Shown: piece by piece, positions 61,519-64,000 of the stretch
Layout: every line of letters starts with the position of its first letter
Numbering within the stretch: the stretch's first letter is position 1
NCBI RefSeq assembly: GCF_964036635.1
Contig: NZ_OZ038524.1
Location: 2,423,001-2,487,000 of the forward strand
Length of the DNA: 64,000 bases
Source: Tenacibaculum dicentrarchi
Lineage (GTDB): Bacteria > Bacteroidota > Bacteroidia > Flavobacteriales > Flavobacteriaceae
Direction of reading: 5' to 3'
Position numbers and translations under genes: made by a program
The notes under the pieces: generated by a model
The model's input: only the letters and a program-made list of their open reading frames with translations
The model's database searches: none
What the model was told of the DNA's origin: nothing

Positions 61519-62526
61519 TTACTGGTTTTCTTGCCATTGCCAAGAAGATAATAACGCGTCTTCTAAAGTTTTTTCAGTTTTCCAATTCAGTTCTTTATTT
61601 GCAATGGTAGTGTCGGCATATGCAGCTGTAATATCACCTGCTCGTTTTTCAACAATTTTATAGTTTAGTTTTTTATTGGTAACTTTTTCAAATGAATTTA
61701 TAACCTCTAAAACCGAACTTCCTGTTCCTGTACCCACATTAAAAAACTCAAAATTAGTTTTATTCTTTTTATCTAATAAACGATTTAACGCAGCAATATG
61801 TGCCTTTGCTAAATCGACTACATGAATATAATCACGAATTGCTGTTCCGTCAGGCGTATCGTAATCATCACCAAAAACCGCTAACTCTTTTCTAATTCCT
61901 GCAGCTGTTTGCGTTACATACGGAATTAAATTTTGAGGAATTCCTAAAGGTAATTCTCCAATTTTAAGACTCTCGTGCGCTCCTGTCGGATTAAAATAAC
62001 GCAATGCAATAGCATTTATATTGTGTGCATGACAGGTGTCTTTTATAATTTCTTCGCCAATTTGTTTTGTGTTTCCGTAAGGAGATTCAGCTGGTTTTGT
62101 TGGTGCATTTTCTGTTATAGGTAATTCATCGGCTTGTCCGTAAACGGTGCAAGATGAACTAAAAATGAAATTATCAATTTTTCTGTTTCTAATTTCTTGT
62201 AGTAAATAAACTAAACTTCCGATGTTATTTTCGTAATAATCTAACGGATTTTGAACACTTTCACCTACGGCTTTAAAAGCAGCAAAATGAATAATTCCAT
62301 CAATAGAATTATTATTGAAAAAATTAGTAACATTTGATTTAATACGTAAATCTAATTGATGAAAATCGGGTTTTACCCCTGTTATTTCTGTAATTTTATC
62401 TAAAACAGTTATTTTAGAGTTTGATAAATCATCAATAATAACAACTTCAAAACCTTTGTTTTGTAATTCTACAACTGTATGTGAGCCTATAAAACCTAAG
62501 CCACCAGTAACTAATATCTTTTTCAT
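61519..62526 (-). CDS. galE: UDP-glucose 4-epimerase
   Basis: 335 residues. It interconverts UDP-glucose and UDP-galactose. NAD-binding loop is GGLGFIGSHTVVE at 8-20, the Ser in SSSCTVYG and the Tyr-x-x-x-Lys in SPYGNTKQIGEEI form the catalytic triad, and LRYFNPTGAH is the conserved turn. It lies downstream of the aminotransferase, separated by a terminator. Confidence 0.95.
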   Translation of the reverse strand: MKKILVTGGLGFIGSHTVVELQNKGFEVVIIDDLSNSKITVLDKITEITGVKPDFHQLDLRIKSNVTNFFNNNSIDGIIHFAAFKAVGESVQNPLDYYENNIGSLVYLLQEIRNRKIDNFIFSSSCTVYGQADELPITENAPTKPAESPYGNTKQIGEEIIKDTCHAHNINAIALRYFNPTGAHESLKIGELPLGIPQNLIPYVTQTAAGIRKELAVFGDDYDTPDGTAIRDYIHVVDLAKAHIAALNRLLDKKNKTNFEFFNVGTGTGSSVLEVINSFEKVTNKKLNYKIVEKRAGDITAAYADTTIANKELNWKTEKTLEDALLSSWQWQENQ

Positions 62527-62552
62527 ATTTGGTGATTTTTTTAATTAGATTA

Positions 62553-62590
62553 ACAAAAAAAGCTAACATATTAACGTTAGCTTTTTTGTT
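62553..62590 (-). terminator. Terminator between aminotransferase and galE
   Basis: GCTAAC/GTTAGC with flanking AAAAAAA and TTTTTT (8-base loop), downstream of the aminotransferase stop on the minus strand. Confidence 0.7.
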
Positions 62591-62602
62591 GTAAAATATG
62601 TA

Positions 62603-63730
62603 TTAACCTATAAAATTTAAAATAGTTTTAGTAATAAAAGCTAATTGTTCTTCATCTAATTCGGTGTGCATTGGTAATGAAATTACTTCGTCAATTAGTT
62701 GATTGGTAACTTTAAAATCATCTTCATTATAACGCTCGTCTGTATATGCTTTTTGAGCATGTAATGGCACAGGATAATAAATAGCATTAGGAATATTATT
62801 GTCTAATAAATGCTGATGTAATTCGTTACGTTTTCCGTTTGTAATTTTTAACGTATATTGATGAAAAACATGCGTAGTAAAATCGCTAATTGTTGGTGTA
62901 ATAATATTTGGATTATTAGCAAAAGCATTAGAGTAGTAAGTAGCTGCTTTTCTACGAGCATCACAAAAACCGTCTAATAAAGGTAATTTTATTTGTAAAA
63001 CAGCTGCTTGTAAGCTGTCTAAACGAGAATTTACACCAACAACATCATGGTAATAACGTTTGTACATTCCGTGATTTACAATTCCTCTAATTGTATGAGC
63101 TAAATCATCATCATTAGTAAAAATAGCACCACCATCACCATAACAACCTAAGTTTTTAGAAGGGAAGAAAGAAGTGGTTCCTACATTTCCAATAGTTCCA
63201 GATTTCTTTTTTGTTCCATCAGAAAAAGTATAGTCAGCACCAATTGCTTGAGCATTATCTTCAATAACAAATAAATTATGTTCTTTAGCTACTTGCATTA
63301 CAGCTTCCATATTTGCACACTGACCAAATAAATGAACAGGAACAATAGCTTTTGTTTTTGGGGTGATAGCCTTTTTTAAAGCATCAATATTCATGTTAAA
63401 GGTATCTGCTTCAACATCAACTAAAACAGGTGTTAGCTTTAATAAAGCAATAACTTCAACAGTTGCAGCAAAAGTAAAATCGGCAGTAATAACTTCATCA
63501 CCTTGTTCTAAACCTAAACCCATCATTGCTATTTGCAAAGCATCGGTTCCGTTAGCACATGGAATTACGTGTTTTACGTCTAAATATTTTTCTAAATCGC
63601 TTCCGAATCCTTTAACCTCAGGACCTCCAATATAATAGGCAGTGTCTAAAACACTCTCAAAAGCTTTATTTACTTGTGGTTTTATTTTTGCATATTGACC
63701 TTGTAGGTCAACCATTTGAATTTTTTTCAT
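62603..63730 (-). CDS. DegT/DnrJ/EryC1/StrS aminotransferase
   Basis: 375 residues, a PLP-dependent sugar aminotransferase making amino sugars for surface glycans. PLP-region features are CANGTDALQIAMMGLGLEQGDEVI, the Asp/Glu pair VIEDNAQAIGADY, and the Schiff-base Lys in FFPSKNLGCYGDGGAI. Like other family members, it starts with MVDLQGQYAKIKPQVNKAFE after a few residues. Upstream of galE. Promoter 63755-63762. Confidence 0.93.
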   Translation of the reverse strand: MKKIQMVDLQGQYAKIKPQVNKAFESVLDTAYYIGGPEVKGFGSDLEKYLDVKHVIPCANGTDALQIAMMGLGLEQGDEVITADFTFAATVEVIALLKLTPVLVDVEADTFNMNIDALKKAITPKTKAIVPVHLFGQCANMEAVMQVAKEHNLFVIEDNAQAIGADYTFSDGTKKKSGTIGNVGTTSFFPSKNLGCYGDGGAIFTNDDDLAHTIRGIVNHGMYKRYYHDVVGVNSRLDSLQAAVLQIKLPLLDGFCDARRKAATYYSNAFANNPNIITPTISDFTTHVFHQYTLKITNGKRNELHQHLLDNNIPNAIYYPVPLHAQKAYTDERYNEDDFKVTNQLIDEVISLPMHTELDEEQLAFITKTILNFIG

Positions 63731-63754
63731 CTAAGAAATCGATTTATTGAGTTT

Positions 63755-63762
63755 CAAAAATA
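63755..63762 (-). promoter_or_regulatory. -7 promoter element of the aminotransferase gene
   Basis: The minus strand reads TATTTTTG, 24 bases before the ATG at 63730. Confidence 0.5.
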
Positions 63763-63897
63763 CGAATTAAATTTCTGTTATCTTTAATGAAATAAACTCG
63801 TGAGTAAATATTAATTTTAGTAAGTAACATTATTTATGTTTCTTAAAAAATAATAGAAGAAATAAAAATTATTTAGATATTTAAAACTAAAATTATT

Positions 63898-63905
63898 TAA
63901 TTTTG
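63898..63905 (+). promoter_or_regulatory. -7 promoter element of the right-edge regulator
   Basis: TAATTTTG, 36 bases before the ATG at 63942. Confidence 0.4.
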
Positions 63906-63941
63906 AGATTCCTTTATGTTTTAAACTGTGAAAATTTTCAA

Positions 63942-64000
63942 ATGAAATTAGATACAATTGATAAAAAGCTTTTAGTATTACTCCAAAAAGATAGCAAACA
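63942..64000 (+). CDS. N-terminal fragment of an Lrp/AsnC-type regulator
   Basis: The frame encodes MKLDTIDKKLLVLLQKDSK and runs off the right edge. This is the typical start of a Lrp/AsnC winged-helix regulator (DxxDxxLLxLLQxDS). The rest is out of view, so only the family of the N-terminus can be stated. Confidence 0.75.
   Translation, partial: MKLDTIDKKLLVLLQKDSK

Noticed and set aside
1..64000. CRISPR array, prophage or complete insertion sequence
   Set aside because: I saw no regular repeat-spacer pattern, no phage structural or integrase genes and no transposase; the dispersed repeats are single units far apart.

Overview
The window is chromosomal DNA from a marine-type Flavobacteriaceae bacterium; Tenacibaculum or Polaribacter relatives are my best guess, not proven. 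The evidence is strong AT-richness, a type IX secretion (gliding) C-terminal domain next to a PorP/SprF protein, a TonB receptor with a carboxypeptidase-regulatory-like domain, and the Bacteroidota -7 promoter element TAnnTTTG ahead of about 25 genes. The gene blocks ribE/pdxA/DUF177/rpmF/fabH/accB/accC and GH3/M23 followed by nadD/gmk/yicC also fit. I see no rRNA, CRISPR array, prophage or transposase gene.

Layout. 1-201: edge fragment of a possible thioredoxin-like protein. 276-6077: tightly packed six-gene redox/hydrolase operon (old yellow enzyme, DUF1097 membrane protein, cupin, DoxX, secreted deacetylase/beta-propeller fusion, nitroreductase), divergent from an AraC regulator; this is the most accessory-looking locus. 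6327-7326: lipoprotein and recX. 7404-14041: tetR-tolC-MFP-RND efflux operon with a clear palindromic operator. 14168-15262: polyprenyl synthetase and a CAU tRNA. 15477-21361: small Cys-rich protein, riboflavin synthase, then pdxA and the fatty-acid initiation cluster DUF177-rpmF-fabH-accB-accC. 21430-23660: waaA and a split YeeE/YedE sulfur transporter. 23811-32339: DUF4230, lspA, a PorP/SprF plus T9SS type B substrate pair, a DksA-like protein, ileS and a TerB/DnaJ protein. 32615-37130: bacilliredoxin, a solitary umuD, Lrp regulator, HupE-like protein, dCMP deaminase, S41 protease. 37345-45037: GH3, M23, nadD, gmk, yicC, EamA, LysM/BON protein, thiL. 45114-49914: MbnP lipoprotein and sufA-B-C-D. 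50181-60049: Pif1-like helicase, nuclease, thioesterase, PepSY/TonB-receptor iron-uptake pair, orphan Opp-type permease, MscS channel. 60318-63730: fabD, galE and a DegT aminotransferase; an AsnC-type regulator begins at the right edge.

The most notable structure outside the genes is two families of dispersed intergenic repeats. One is a roughly 90-bp palindromic element with seven copies (three on the opposite strand). The other is a roughly 180-bp MITE-like element with terminal inverted repeats near AGAGCCTGTTTAAA, two good copies and one decayed copy, lying beside an orphan umuD and beside a suf operon that stops before sufS/sufE. Several genes have their -7 promoter element only 2-5 bases before the start codon, which predicts leaderless mRNAs.

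How the genes work together: most encode envelope, lipid, cofactor and Fe-S housekeeping (lspA, waaA, LysM/BON protein, M23, S41; FabD/FabH/AccBC; RibE, PdxA, NadD, ThiL; SufABCD). The accessory functions are xenobiotic or electrophile handling (AraC operon, RND pump), iron-siderophore uptake, and secretion of a surface protein.
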